DNA of 64,000 nt from Acidimicrobiia bacterium (GTDB lineage Bacteria > Acidobacteriota > Vicinamibacteria > Vicinamibacterales > CAVVIG01), in NCBI GenBank assembly GCA_016871175.1, contig VFZL01000007.1:82864-146863 (forward strand), given 5' to 3'. Positions within the stretch are counted from its first letter, which is position 1. Every line of letters starts with the position of its first letter. The notes below the pieces were generated by a model. The model was not told the origin of the DNA and ran no database searches. It worked only from the letters and a program-made list of their open reading frames with translations. Made by a program: the position numbers and the translations under genes. Shown piece by piece: positions 1 to 9,277 of this stretch.

Positions 1-20
1 TCGGCCGCGGTTGGTCCGGA

Positions 21-1937
21 ATGACTGTCGCCGGGACCAGTCTCTTCCTCCTCTTTGCGCTGCTCGGGTGGGTTGATCGTCGAGCCATTGCCGTCGTCCT
101 CGCGTCGAGCTGCTTCGTACCACCGCTCGTCTGGTTCACACTCGAAACGTTCAACATTCAGTTCTGGATTCTGTGGATGGCTGCGCTCCTCGGGGCCATG
201 CTGCCCGATCTGCTCACAACCGGCTGGCACGTCGGGCCGCGCTACCGAGTGCCATTGATCATGGCCGCACTGGCCGTCGTGGTCGCGACGCCGATCGTGG
301 TCGCGCGCGAGATCGACTTCAACCCTGCCTTACTAGGCGACAATCCGTACGCCGTTCTCAGCGGCCTGCCGTGGCACGCCGCGGGGTGGGTGATTCACGT
401 GGGGGCGACCACTCTCATCGGCATTCTGTGGTTCGATTGGCTGACGGGTGCACCGGACATCAACGTTGACGCGACCTGCGTACGGCCGCTGGTGCTGAGC
501 GTTGGCGTATCCGCACTGGTGGCTGTCTACCAGATGTTCGTCGACGTCACCTTTCTCAACGAGACCGTGTATGGCGCACAGGGGCGTGCCGGGGGCGCAC
601 TGTTCGATGCCAATGTGGCTGGAACACTCTCGGCCATGGCGATCGGCTTCACGTGCTTCCTGGCGGATCGGACACCGCGACGTCCCCAATGGCTCGTGCT
701 GGTGCCGCTTTTCGCCATGGCGGTGTTGGCGTCAGGGTCCCGCACCGCTGCGGGCGCCGCTCTGGTGGTGTCCATCGTCAGTGGACTCACCCTGAGACAT
801 TGGTGGGGAGGCACGGCCCCGAAACCTGCCGTGCTTCCCTCCGAAGCGGCGGGACTCGTCGCTGCACAGGTTGCCGGATCCCACAGGTCTCGCCGGATGT
901 TGGGGATCGCGATAAGCAGCGCGATACTGATCGCGCTGATCGCGGTCAGCGGGCTCGACACCAATACGGTTGGGCCCCTTCAGCGCTTCATCCCCATGCT
1001 GCAGAGTCCGAGCGGTCAACTGCCGACGGATCTCTTGGCTGAGTTGTGGCGACGGAACGGATACGGCACTGCATCGACGTACCTGATCGGCGAGTTTCCG
1101 TGGGCCGGCATCGGAATCGGCAGCTTCCACCTGTTCGGCCCTCAACTATCTCCGGTGGGCGCACTGCCGCCCGACAACGCCCAGAATTGGCTGCGACACC
1201 AGCTGGTCGAAATGGGTGTACTCGGCGGCGTGGGCTGGGTGCTCTTCGCGGCGGCGTTCACAGGTTTCGTCGCCACTAGCCGACGAGCCGTTGACCGCCG
1301 ATTGGCCCACCTCCGCGGTGTCGTGCTCGCCTTTGCGGTTGTCTTGCTCTTCGGTCTCCCTACCCAGGAAGTGGTAGCTGCCGTGACGCTATGGACCGCC
1401 ATTGCGCTGCTCGCGCGATCGCATCCAGACCTCGCGTGTCGCACAGCCATCTCCAAGCGGGCGCTGGTCGGAGTACTCTTGGTGACGGCCGCCTTTGGCG
1501 CGGTCACGTGGCACACCGCGCAGACGCGATTGCGCGTCCCGATGCGAGCCCGCCAGATCGGATGGCCCTACTCGTACGGCTTCTACGGCCCGGAGCCCGA
1601 CGGCGCAGGCGGCACCGTGCGCTGGATGGCCAGACGCGCGACTGCGCTCATCGACGCGGAAGGGCCATTCCTGCGCGTTTCAGTTCGGGCGCCGCTGCCC
1701 AATGTCGAGCGCGATCCGGTCGAGCTCAAGATCTGGTTCGAGAATCATCTGGTCCTGCGCACGCGAGTGTCATCGGGCGAACCGGTCGTGACGACGGTGC
1801 CGGTGCCGAAAAGCGTGCAGCACGCGCTGCTTGACATCCACGTGAGCCGAACGGTGCGGCCGCGCGATGTCGACGGAACCCCGGACGACCGCGACCTGGG
1901 AGCGCTTGTCGCGTGGAGCTTCGCGAACAAGCCGTGA
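21..1937 (+). CDS. O-antigen ligase/polymerase-like membrane protein (5' end may lie outside the window)
   Basis: The product is a polytopic inner-membrane protein of the O-antigen ligase/polymerase (Wzy_C/WaaL-like) type, which transfers or polymerises lipid-linked glycans at the periplasmic face. About ten hydrophobic segments fill residues 1-310 and 390-500. The long periplasmic-loop signature with a conserved His (GIGIGSFHLFGP, about residue 362) is followed by PPDNAQNWLRHQLVEMG, which is typical of the family. A soluble tail of about 130 residues follows the last helix. No stop precedes the first ATG in frame up to the window edge and no clear ribosome site is visible, so the true start may lie upstream. 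It converges on the DUF819 gene with a 28-base gap. The family is clear; ligase versus polymerase cannot be decided here. Confidence 0.75.
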   Translation: MTVAGTSLFLLFALLGWVDRRAIAVVLASSCFVPPLVWFTLETFNIQFWILWMAALLGAMLPDLLTTGWHVGPRYRVPLIMAALAVVVATPIVVAREIDFNPALLGDNPYAVLSGLPWHAAGWVIHVGATTLIGILWFDWLTGAPDINVDATCVRPLVLSVGVSALVAVYQMFVDVTFLNETVYGAQGRAGGALFDANVAGTLSAMAIGFTCFLADRTPRRPQWLVLVPLFAMAVLASGSRTAAGAALVVSIVSGLTLRHWWGGTAPKPAVLPSEAAGLVAAQVAGSHRSRRMLGIAISSAILIALIAVSGLDTNTVGPLQRFIPMLQSPSGQLPTDLLAELWRRNGYGTASTYLIGEFPWAGIGIGSFHLFGPQLSPVGALPPDNAQNWLRHQLVEMGVLGGVGWVLFAAAFTGFVATSRRAVDRRLAHLRGVVLAFAVVLLFGLPTQEVVAAVTLWTAIALLARSHPDLACRTAISKRALVGVLLVTAAFGAVTWHTAQTRLRVPMRARQIGWPYSYGFYGPEPDGAGGTVRWMARRATALIDAEGPFLRVSVRAPLPNVERDPVELKIWFENHLVLRTRVSSGEPVVTTVPVPKSVQHALLDIHVSRTVRPRDVDGTPDDRDLGALVAWSFANKP

Positions 1938-1965
1938 GCGCCGGCTCGACTGGAGCGCGGACCCT

Positions 1966-3158
1966 TCACGCAAAGAACGTCAGGTACACCCGCTCGAGCA
2001 CGACCGCGTTGAGCAGGGCGACGTACGTCCCGAGGACATAGCCGAGAATCGCAAGCATGACACCGACCGTGGCGAGCGATGGATGAAACGCGCTCGCCAC
2101 GATCGGAGCCGAGGCGGCGGCGCCGATGTTGGCTTGCGAGCCCACCGCGAGGAAGAAGATGCGGGCTTTGATGATCCGCCGAAGCACCAGCATGAAGACC
2201 GCGTGGAAGATCATCCAGACCGTCCCCACGGCGACGAGCGCGGGCGCGTTCACGATCTCGCGGAAGTTCCCTTGCGCACCGACGGTCGCAATCAGCATGT
2301 ACAAGAACGCCGAGCCCAGCGCACTCGCGCCCGCCCCTTCCAGATTGCGCGCGGGTGTAAACGACAAGGCGACGCCGACGGCGGTCATGAGGATCACGAC
2401 CCACGTGAATCCGTTGATGATCGTGCCGATGTCGGGACGCTGTGAGGCGATGGCGTGACAGAACGCGGTGCCGCCAATCGACAGCGCGCCCAGCTTGATG
2501 AGGTCCGGACCGGTCACCGGCCTGACGATCTGGAGTTGATAGGCTTCGATCTTTCGGCGCACGATGTCGATGGCGCTTCGGTCGGCGCCGATCTTCTCGT
2601 CGAGCGCACGCTCTCGGCCACCAAACCAGAGCAGGATGGCCATCCACGCGCTGGCGACCGCGACGTCCACAACCACCATGAGCCCCATCACGGTCTGCGA
2701 AGCGCGAAGGCTCTCCCCCACGGCCACGAAGTTGGCGCCGCCTCCGATCCACGATCCGCAGAGCGCCGCGATCCCTCGCCAGGCCTGGTCGTGCAGGTCG
2801 CTCGGGATGAGCCAACCGACCGTTGAGTAGGCCACGATCGAGCCCAAGAACACGCTGGTCGTCGCGCCGAAGAACATGTACATCACCTTCGGGCCCAGCT
2901 GGATGATCGCCGGGATGTCCACCGACAGCGTCAGGAGCAACAGGCTGGCGGGCAACAGGACGCGCCTGATAAACGTGTACGCGGGCGACTCGAGTGGCAG
3001 GACGCCGGTATTCGAAAGGAGTGTCGGGACGAAATAGGCGAACACGATGAGGGGATGACCGTGAACAGTGCGCTCAATCTTGGCTGTGAGGAAGCCCAGT
3101 AGAGGGCGGCGAGGATCGTCAGCAACGCGCCCGCAACCGCGACGGGGTCCTGAATCAT
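1966..3158 (-). pseudogene. DUF819 family membrane transporter, one-base frameshift near the N terminus
   Basis: The protein matches the DUF819 (YjcL-like) family of roughly 400-residue putative transporters. Residues from LIVFAYFVPTLLSNTGVLP to the C terminus contain about ten membrane segments and the conserved GSWIGGGANFVAVGE stretch. The natural N terminus (MIQDPVAVAGALLTILAAL) lies in a different frame, from ATG 3158 with AGGA eight bases upstream. The frames meet at the G run 3051-3054, where one more base would restore FTVIP-LIVFAY. The cause is either a real one-base deletion or a homopolymer consensus error. The gene starts 27 bases after the stop of the 2-hydroxyacid dehydrogenase and is probably co-transcribed with it, so it may import that enzyme's substrate (inference). 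Confidence 0.75.
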
Positions 3159-3184
3159 CCGCACATCCTACCGCTGTCGAGAGC

Positions 3185-4180
3185 TCAGATCGGCGGCCGC
3201 TTGCGGCCGGCGACGATCTCGGGATCCACCACGCGGATCGGCTCGCCATTCAGCCACGCGTCGATGTTGTCCAGGCTATCCCGGTAGAAGCTGCGCATGA
3301 CCTGCTCCGTGACGAAGCCCATATGGGGCGAGAGGACGACGTTCGGCAACTGGCGCAGCGGGTGGTCCGGAGGGAGTGGCTCGATGTCGAAGACGTCCAA
3401 GCCCGCGCGCAAGATGCGCCCGCCACGCAGGACTTCGATCAACGCGGCTTCGTCAACGATTGGACCACGCGAGGTGTTGATGAAGACGGCCCCCGGCTTC
3501 ATGACCGCGAACTGACCGCGCCCGATCAGACCACGTGTGCGGTCCGACAAACGCTGATGGATCGTGACGACATCGGATCGACGGAGCAGCGCTTCCAGGC
3601 TGTCGGTGCGCGTGGCGCCGTGCTGCGCGGCTTTCGCCACCGTCAGATTCTGGCTCCAGGCCAGCACCTCCATCTTGAACGCGTTCGCCATCTCCGCGAC
3701 GCGCGTGCCGAAGTTACCAAATCCGATCACACCAAGCGTGCGGCCGCACAATCCGCGGCCGTAGCCGTTCTGCCATCGGCCGCCGCGCATGCCCGCATCG
3801 TTGGACGGGATGTCGCGCATCGTCGCAAGGATCAGGGCCCAGACGAACTCTGTGTGTTCCTCCAAGGCGCTGGGCGGTACACCCGTGGTGCTCATGACCA
3901 CGCCTCGCTGAGCCGCGGCTTCGCCGTCCAGGGCAAGATTGGTCCCGCCCGTGTAGGTGAGGAACTTGAGATTCGGCAACGCGTCGAGGACGGCGCGCGG
4001 GAACGGTGTGCGATCGCGCATCAGACACAGAATGTCGAAGGGCGCGAGACGGTCCGCGATGGCGGCCTCGGGGATCGGATCGTGGAAGACCGTCACCTCG
4101 GCGCGTCCGGCCAGCCGTCCCCAGTCAGCGAGTGTGCGTGCACAGTCCAGGTAATCGTCAAGAATCGCGATCTTTCGCAC
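3185..4180 (-). CDS. D-2-hydroxyacid dehydrogenase family protein
   Basis: This is a cytosolic NAD-dependent oxidoreductase of the D-2-hydroxyacid dehydrogenase / phosphoglycerate dehydrogenase-like family. The Rossmann motif GFGNFGTRVA lies mid-protein. The catalytic Arg is in NTSRGPIVDE, the Glu in DVFDIEPLPP and the His in VVLSPHMGF, so the active site is complete. I chose GTG 4180 because the protein then begins VRKIAILDDY, as in relatives, and GGAG lies about ten bases upstream. The in-frame ATG 31 codons earlier adds a non-homologous leader. It is the first gene of a likely two-gene unit with the DUF819 transporter. The exact substrate cannot be read from the sequence. Confidence 0.85.
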   Translation of the reverse strand: MRKIAILDDYLDCARTLADWGRLAGRAEVTVFHDPIPEAAIADRLAPFDILCLMRDRTPFPRAVLDALPNLKFLTYTGGTNLALDGEAAAQRGVVMSTTGVPPSALEEHTEFVWALILATMRDIPSNDAGMRGGRWQNGYGRGLCGRTLGVIGFGNFGTRVAEMANAFKMEVLAWSQNLTVAKAAQHGATRTDSLEALLRRSDVVTIHQRLSDRTRGLIGRGQFAVMKPGAVFINTSRGPIVDEAALIEVLRGGRILRAGLDVFDIEPLPPDHPLRQLPNVVLSPHMGFVTEQVMRSFYRDSLDNIDAWLNGEPIRVVDPEIVAGRKRPPI

Positions 4181-4366
4181 GTGTCGTTCTCCGTTCCTGT
4201 ATGCCAACGGCCGGGCCCGGAAAGCGAACAGTGGAAAAGGAGTCGAGGCCCTGACCCACGCATACGATCGCATGGACTGGGGATGCGTGACGAGGTTCAG
4301 GCTCAGGGGTGGGGGACACGATGTGCCCAGGTCGACGTGGAGCGCCGAGCGTGAGTCAGTTCGTGG

Positions 4367-4876
4367 TCATCTCGCGGCAGTACCCGCTCCTCGGCCACCG
4401 GCGTGGTGGCCCATTGGCGTGGGGACCGCCGCCTGTTCGCTCACCTGGCGGGTCACTCGGTGGCGGAAGTCGAACATGCGCTCCAGCTTCCGTCGCACGA
4501 ACCATCCGGCGAGCCACTGCCCTAACCGGCCCATCGGCAGCTCGTACTCCACCTCGTCACGAAGGAGAGTGCCGCCATGTCCGTCGTCGAGGATGCGATG
4601 ACGGTGATGCCATTTGGCGAAGGGACCCGATTCCTGAATGTCGGCAAACAGGTGAGGCGGCTCGTACTCGGTGTGCACCGCGACCCAGCGTATCGGAACA
4701 ATCCACAGCTGCCCGGCGAGGACCACTCTGCTCCCTGGTCGCAGCGAGCCGGTGGACTCGATCACCCGCATGTTGTCCCAAGGCGGGATCAACATCGGCA
4801 AGGCATCGGGACTCTCGTGAAAGCCAAAGACCACCTGCGGCGTCGCGTTGATTCGGCTTTCCTTGACGTATCGCAT
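4367..4876 (-). CDS. SRPBCC family protein (polyketide cyclase/dehydrase-like fold)
   Basis: The 169-residue protein begins MRYVKESRINATPQVVFGFH, the standard first strand and helix of the SRPBCC (START/Bet v 1-like) hydrophobic-ligand-binding fold. It ends with the long amphipathic helix LGQWLAGWFVRRKLERMFDFR. The middle (WVAVHTEYEPPHLFADIQESGPFAKWHHRH) matches the family variant often found as a domain next to SDR and photoprotection genes. GGAGAG lies seven to eight bases before the ATG. Ligand and role are unknown. The last 20 residues are low complexity and may reflect an altered stop. Confidence 0.75.
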   Translation of the reverse strand: MRYVKESRINATPQVVFGFHESPDALPMLIPPWDNMRVIESTGSLRPGSRVVLAGQLWIVPIRWVAVHTEYEPPHLFADIQESGPFAKWHHRHRILDDGHGGTLLRDEVEYELPMGRLGQWLAGWFVRRKLERMFDFRHRVTRQVSEQAAVPTPMGHHAGGRGAGTAAR

Positions 4877-4962
4877 AAAACTACTCTCCGCACGCAGGGT
4901 CCGCGTCGACGCGGACTCTGCGGCGGCATCTATCTGTCATCGCGTTGGCTTGCGCTCGCGCA

Positions 4963-5463
4963 CTACTTCGGAAGCACTACTGTATCGATGACGTGAATCA
5001 CGCCATTGCTCGCGACGATGTCCGCTTTGGTGACAGTGGCATTGTCCACCATGACCTTGCCGCCCATCGCGTGAATCGAGAGCGGCGCACCATTGACCGT
5101 CTTCGCAGACGGCAGCTTGGTCACCTCGGCAGCCATCACGGTGCCAGGCACCATGTGATACGTCAGCACCGCCACCAGCTTCGCCTTGTTTTCTGGCTTG
5201 AGGAGGTTCTCCACGGTCCCGGCCGGCAGCTTGGCAAACGCTTCGTCAGTCGGAGCGAAGACCGTGAAGGGGCCAGCGCCCTTCAAGGTACCCACTAGGC
5301 CAGCGGCCTCAATCGCAGCCGCGAGGGTTTTGAACGTGCCGGCGGAGACCGCCGTATCGACGATGTCCTTCGACGAGGTCTGGGCGTGGACCGCGGCAAC
5401 AAGTGCCACAGCCAACAGCGGAGCCGCCACGAAGATTCGGAAGGCAACAGGGAAGAGATGCAT
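4963..5463 (-). CDS. Secreted fasciclin (FAS1) domain protein
   Basis: A cleavable signal peptide ([19 protein letters not shown], ending about AVHA) precedes one complete FAS1 domain of about 135 residues. The H1 motif ([17 protein letters not shown]), the central YHMVPG and the H2 motif ([14 protein letters not shown]) are all present. FAS1 proteins are secreted or cell-surface adhesion and ligand-binding proteins. In bacteria they often appear in light- or stress-induced gene sets. I chose ATG 5463 because AAGGAG stands nine bases upstream; the longer in-frame start adds an unrelated leader. It is divergent from the XRE-cupin regulator at 5632. A second, broken copy lies at 9447-10030. Confidence 0.9.
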   Translation of the reverse strand: MHLFPVAFRIFVAAPLLAVALVAAVHAQTSSKDIVDTAVSAGTFKTLAAAIEAAGLVGTLKGAGPFTVFAPTDEAFAKLPAGTVENLLKPENKAKLVAVLTYHMVPGTVMAAEVTKLPSAKTVNGAPLSIHAMGGKVMVDNATVTKADIVASNGVIHVIDTVVLPK

Positions 5464-5631
5464 GTATGAGTGCTCCTTGTCTCCGAGCGGCGCTGTATGC
5501 GACCGCTCTTTGGTTATCATATTGAGATATTTGTGTGCTTTAAGATAAAATCGAGGCAGAGTCCGGTCGTGTGACGCACAAGAGAGAAAAGTGAAAGAAC
5601 TTGCCTTTCAGGACAACACACGGGAGGACAT
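5464..5631. promoter_or_regulatory. Divergent AT-rich control region, fasciclin / XRE-cupin regulator
   Basis: This 168-base region separates two divergent start codons. It contains an AT-rich block (about 5511-5560) that contrasts with the GC-rich surroundings. A small inverted repeat, TATC (5515-5518) and GATA (5526-5529) with seven bases between, overlaps ATCATAT (5516-5522). The same heptamer occurs in the other XRE-cupin divergent region, at 13353-13359. Ribosome sites are AAGGAG for the fasciclin gene and GGGAGGA (5622-5628) for the regulator. An autoregulatory operator here is inference. Confidence 0.45.
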
Positions 5632-6219
5632 GTGGCTCAGCCGACGCTGAAAGATGAACTGCAGGGCTACGGAATCGGCGCGAAGCTTCGTGCGCTCAGG
5701 CTGAAGAAGAAGCTCGGTCTTGTAGAGCTGGGACGCCACGCGGGCCTTTCGCCCGCGCTCCTCTCAAAGCTTGAACGCGACAAGATGATTCCCACCTTGC
5801 CGACGCTGCTGCGAATCGCCATGGTCTTCAACGTGGAGCTTGATAGCTTCTTCTCAGACCATCGCAAGCGCCGGGTGTGTGCCGTCATCCGGAAGGACAC
5901 CCGTCAAAGCTTTCCAGAGTCGCCAGACACTCGCGATCCCGCGTACCACTTCGAGAGCCTGACCTTCCCCGTGCCGGAACCGAAGTGTCAGGCCTACGTG
6001 GCGACGTTCCACCCCCTCTCAGACGGAGCGGCACGTCCCCACGAACACCCCGGCGTCGAGCTGATCTACGTCCTCAGCGGGGAGTTGGGCGTGACGATCG
6101 AAACCACCGAGCACCGCCTGAAAGCGGGCGACTCGATGTATTTCGATGCGTCCCTGCCTCATAGCTACCGGCGGCTCGGCCGGCTGACGTCTTCGGCTCT
6201 CGTCGTCTCAATCGCCTGA
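5632..6219 (+). CDS. XRE-family transcriptional regulator with C-terminal cupin sensor
   Basis: The 195-residue protein has an N-terminal helix-turn-helix of the XRE type (about residues 15-70; GLVELGRHAGLSPALLSKLE). A double-stranded beta-helix cupin follows (about 110-195) with HEHPGVELIYVLSGELGV and GDSMYFDASLPHSYRR, including the His residues usual for metal or small-molecule sensing. GTG 5632 is preceded by a good GGGAGGA. It is closely paralogous to the regulator at 12652-13239: both share the GAKxRALRxKK start and LSPALLSKxER recognition helix. Its divergence from the fasciclin gene and position before the DUF523-SDR run suggest local control of this island. Confidence 0.9.
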   Translation: MAQPTLKDELQGYGIGAKLRALRLKKKLGLVELGRHAGLSPALLSKLERDKMIPTLPTLLRIAMVFNVELDSFFSDHRKRRVCAVIRKDTRQSFPESPDTRDPAYHFESLTFPVPEPKCQAYVATFHPLSDGAARPHEHPGVELIYVLSGELGVTIETTEHRLKAGDSMYFDASLPHSYRRLGRLTSSALVVSIA

Positions 6220-6221
6220 TC

Positions 6222-6812
6222 GTGAGGCACTACGGTTGGAGGTACTGTTTGCCCAGACTGCACGCACGACTCACAATCACGGGTATGGCCCTGCTGATCT
6301 CACTCGCGAGCACTTCGGCCTCGAGCGGGGTGGAACCGTTGCGCCTCGGGAATGCGCTGCCGCCGCTCCAGGGCGAATACCTGACCGGTAAGTCGGCCAC
6401 GTTACCCACCGCCGCCTCCGGGAAGACGACGCTCGTTCTGCTCGGTTTCACGTACGCGTCGCGTGTGCCGGTGGAAGCCTGGGGCGAGTGGTTTCGCGAC
6501 ACGATCGGGATTGGTCCCGACCGAACGTTCTTCGAGGTACCGATGATCGGCGGCATGGCCAAGATGGGCCGCTGGTTCATCGACCGCGGGATGCGAAAGG
6601 GGACTCCTGCCGCCCTGCACGAGAATGTCATTACCGTGTACGCGAATACCGGTGAATGGAAGAAGCGCTTGGCTGTCTCATCGACCAACGACAAGGACGC
6701 GTTTCTGATCGTGCTCGACCGCGATGGGGTCGTTCGATGGCTGCACCATGGACCGTTCGACTCCGTGCGTGTGCAAGAGGTGATGGCCGTGTGGGCTGAG
6801 GTTCACAAATGA
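6222..6812 (+). CDS. Thioredoxin-fold/ATP10-like secreted or membrane-anchored protein
   Basis: The 196-residue product has a hydrophobic segment at residues 16-36 (a signal peptide or anchor; ATG codon 22 is a possible alternative start). A redoxin-like core follows: KTTLVLLGFTYASRVPVEAW, then FFEVPMIG, ENVITVYAN and DAFLIVLDRDGVVRWLHHGP. This layout resembles ATP10/TlpA-like proteins without the CxxC pair, so disulfide chemistry is unlikely. The start codon lies two bases after the regulator's stop and the end overlaps the next gene by four bases, so it belongs to one transcription unit, 5632-9239. The specific function is unknown. Confidence 0.6.
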   Translation: MRHYGWRYCLPRLHARLTITGMALLISLASTSASSGVEPLRLGNALPPLQGEYLTGKSATLPTAASGKTTLVLLGFTYASRVPVEAWGEWFRDTIGIGPDRTFFEVPMIGGMAKMGRWFIDRGMRKGTPAALHENVITVYANTGEWKKRLAVSSTNDKDAFLIVLDRDGVVRWLHHGPFDSVRVQEVMAVWAEVHK

Positions 6813-7765
6813 GCACCCTCGATCCCGTACGAATCGGGGTGTCGGCGTGTCTGCTCGGACACGAGGTGCGCTTCGACGGCGGGCACAAACGGGACCGGTT
6901 TCTCACCGATACCTTCGGCCGATTCGTCGAGTGGGTGCCCGTGTGTCCGGAGGAAGAAGCCGGGTTTGGAACGCCACGGGAAGCCATGCGCCTCGTCGAC
7001 AGCGACGGGCGCATTCGTCTGCTGACCGTGAAGACCGGCATTGACCTCACCGAGCGCATGGAGCGTTACGCGCAGGAGCGAACGCAACGGCTCACGCGAG
7101 AGGGGCTGTGCGGATACGTGCTCAAGAAGGATTCGCCGAGTTGTGGCAACGAACGGGTGAAGGTCTACAACGCACACCGTGTGCCCGCTCGGACCGGCCA
7201 GGGTCTCTTCGCGTCCGCACTTCACGCCACACTTCCATTCTTGCCCATCGAAGAGGAGGGCCGACTCTCCGACCCGCGCATCAGGGACAACTTCGTCGAG
7301 CGCGTCTTCGCGTACCGACGTCTGCGTGCGCTGTTCGCCACCCGCTGGACCGTAGGGGCGCTGGTCCGATTCCACACGGCGCACAAACTGACGCTCATGG
7401 CGCATTCGGTGGTGGCGTACAACGATCTTGGCCAACTGGTCGCGCGCGCCAAGTCGATGCCGAGGCCCCAGGTCGAGGGGGAGTACTCCGAGCGATTCAT
7501 GACGGCCCTCCAGGCGATCGCGACGACCCGGCGCCACACCAACGTCCTTCAGCACATGGCTGGCTACTTCAAGACGGTGTTGGAGCCCGCGAGCCGGGCG
7601 GCACTGGCGGCAACGATTGAGGACTATCGACTGGGGCTCGTGCCTCTCATCGTACCGATCACGCTCGTGCGTCACCACGTGCGTCGCTTCTCCGTGGAGT
7701 ACCTGGCAGGCCAGACGTACCTGGAACCGCATCCAAAGGAATTGATGCTGCGCAATCATGTCTGA
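6809..7765 (+). CDS. DUF523-DUF1722 two-domain protein (YbgA-like)
   Basis: Residues 1-150 form DUF523, seen in IGVSACLLGHEVRFDGGHKR, VCPEEEAGFGTPREAM and the Cys motif LKKDSPSCG. Residues 190-315 form DUF1722, with LMAHSVVAYNDLGQLVA, HMAGYFK and the tail AGQTYLEPHPKELMLRNHV. DUF523 resembles 2-thiouracil desulfurases, and the fused form is repeatedly encoded beside photolyases (family knowledge). It overlaps both neighbours by a few bases, indicating translational coupling. Conserved Cys residues (CLLG, CPE, PSCG) are intact. Its biochemical role in photoprotection is not established. Confidence 0.9.
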   Translation: MSTLDPVRIGVSACLLGHEVRFDGGHKRDRFLTDTFGRFVEWVPVCPEEEAGFGTPREAMRLVDSDGRIRLLTVKTGIDLTERMERYAQERTQRLTREGLCGYVLKKDSPSCGNERVKVYNAHRVPARTGQGLFASALHATLPFLPIEEEGRLSDPRIRDNFVERVFAYRRLRALFATRWTVGALVRFHTAHKLTLMAHSVVAYNDLGQLVARAKSMPRPQVEGEYSERFMTALQAIATTRRHTNVLQHMAGYFKTVLEPASRAALAATIEDYRLGLVPLIVPITLVRHHVRRFSVEYLAGQTYLEPHPKELMLRNHV

Positions 7766-9239
7766 CGTCATGCACACTACGAAGCGCCGGATCCTGCTCA
7801 CTGGCGCGACAGGATACGTCGGGGGCAGGCTGCTCACGCAGCTCGTCGGCCGTGGCTATCACGTGCGCTGTTTGGCGCGCAACCCGGCTCACCTGCTGCA
7901 GCGGATTCCAGCAGGGGTCGAGGTCGTCGCGGGTGATGTCAGCGACCGGGACTCGCTGATGGCCGCCTTGAAGGATGTCGATGCCGCCTTCTACCTGGTT
8001 CATGCGATGGGTGATGCAACCGGGTTCGAGGCGCACGAGCGTGCGGGCGCCGTCAATTTCGCTGAGGCTGCCCGTACCACCGGAGTCCGCCGCATCGTCT
8101 ATCTCGGAGGGCTCGGCGATGAGACGACCGATCTGTCACCACATCTTCGCAGCCGTCAGGAGGTGGGGCGCATCCTGCGCGAGTCCGGCGTGCCGACGAT
8201 CGAGCTTCGCGCGTCGATCGTGATCGGGTCCGGCAGCCTGTCGTTCGAGCTCGTGCGAGCGCTGACCGAGCATCTCCCGGTCATGATCACGCCCCGGTGG
8301 GTCTCGGTGCTGGCACAGCCTATCGGTATCCAAGATCTCCTCGCGTACCTGATCCAGGCGCTTGACGTCCCGCTCGACAAGAGCGTCGTCGTAGAGATCG
8401 GAGGCGCCGATCAGGTCTCTTATCTCGGAATGATGCGGGAGTACGCGCGTCAGCGGGGCCTCAAGCGCGCGATGATTCAGGTGCCGCTGTTGACGCCACG
8501 ACTGAGCAGCCTCTGGCTGGGTCTGGTGACACCCGTCTACGCGCGCATTGGACGCAAGCTCGTCGAGAGCATTCGGCATCCGACGGTCGTCAGCACCGAC
8601 ACCGCCAAGCGCATCTTCTCCGTGCGACCGGTTGGGATGGCCGAGGCCATCCGAGCCGCTCTGGACCACGAGGAGCAGGCGTACGCCGAAACACGGTGGT
8701 CCGATGCGATATCTGCCGCCGGATACGGAGGCGATCGCGGCAGTGCGATTTCCGCACGACGCCTGACCGATTGCCGCGAGGTCGAGGTGCCCGCGACGCC
8801 TGATCAGTGCTTCGCGACAATCGCCAGCCTCGGTGGTCAGACGGGCTGGCCGCCGTACACCTGGCTGTGGCGCCTCCGCGGGTTCATCGACCTTCTCTGG
8901 GGCGGGGTGGGCATGCGGCGGGGCCGGCCCGAGGGCCGGGAGCTTCGTACCGGCGACGCGCTCGACTTCTGGCGAGTCGAGCGGTACGAACCGAGCAGCC
9001 AGCTTCGGCTCGCTGCGGAGATGAAGGTCCCCGGACGCGCATGGCTGGAGTATGCGATTGTCCCGCGACCTCAGGGTTCAATCATCCGCCAGGCAGCCGT
9101 GTTCGATCCGATGGGGCTCGCCGGACTTCTGTACTGGTACGCACTCGTGCCCGTTCATGCGCTGGTGTTCCGAGGCATGCTGCAGTCGATCGCGCGTCGG
9201 GCGGGGAAGCCGCACGCGAGCGTGGCGACCACCCTCTGA
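7758..9239 (+). CDS. NAD(P)-binding SDR-like protein with C-terminal DUF2867 domain
   Basis: The N-terminal half (about residues 1-300) is an atypical SDR/NmrA-like Rossmann domain. It starts RRILLTGATGYVGGRLL and continues VVAGDVSDRDSL and YLVHAMG. The C-terminal 150 residues match DUF2867: EVEVPATPDQCFATIASLGG, then WLWRLRGFIDLLWGGVGMRRGR, with YWYALVPVHALVFRGML near the end. The two-domain form, about 490 residues, is full length here. The gene overlaps its upstream neighbour by eight bases and closes the run that began with the XRE-cupin regulator. It is probably a lipid- or quinone-related oxidoreductase, but the substrate is unknown. Confidence 0.88.
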   Translation: MSDVMHTTKRRILLTGATGYVGGRLLTQLVGRGYHVRCLARNPAHLLQRIPAGVEVVAGDVSDRDSLMAALKDVDAAFYLVHAMGDATGFEAHERAGAVNFAEAARTTGVRRIVYLGGLGDETTDLSPHLRSRQEVGRILRESGVPTIELRASIVIGSGSLSFELVRALTEHLPVMITPRWVSVLAQPIGIQDLLAYLIQALDVPLDKSVVVEIGGADQVSYLGMMREYARQRGLKRAMIQVPLLTPRLSSLWLGLVTPVYARIGRKLVESIRHPTVVSTDTAKRIFSVRPVGMAEAIRAALDHEEQAYAETRWSDAISAAGYGGDRGSAISARRLTDCREVEVPATPDQCFATIASLGGQTGWPPYTWLWRLRGFIDLLWGGVGMRRGRPEGRELRTGDALDFWRVERYEPSSQLRLAAEMKVPGRAWLEYAIVPRPQGSIIRQAAVFDPMGLAGLLYWYALVPVHALVFRGMLQSIARRAGKPHASVATTL

Positions 9240-9277
9240 GCCGCGCGACGATGAAGCACCCGAGGCCGTGACACGCG

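Noticed and set aside
1745..2815. Minus-strand open frame over the DUF819 gene in another frame
   Set aside because: It is the out-of-frame shadow of the real membrane protein; Arg-rich without helices.
3068..4354. Plus-strand open frame (428 codons) over the 2-hydroxyacid dehydrogenase
   Set aside because: It is antisense to a complete enzyme with all catalytic motifs; the composition is typical of a shadow frame.
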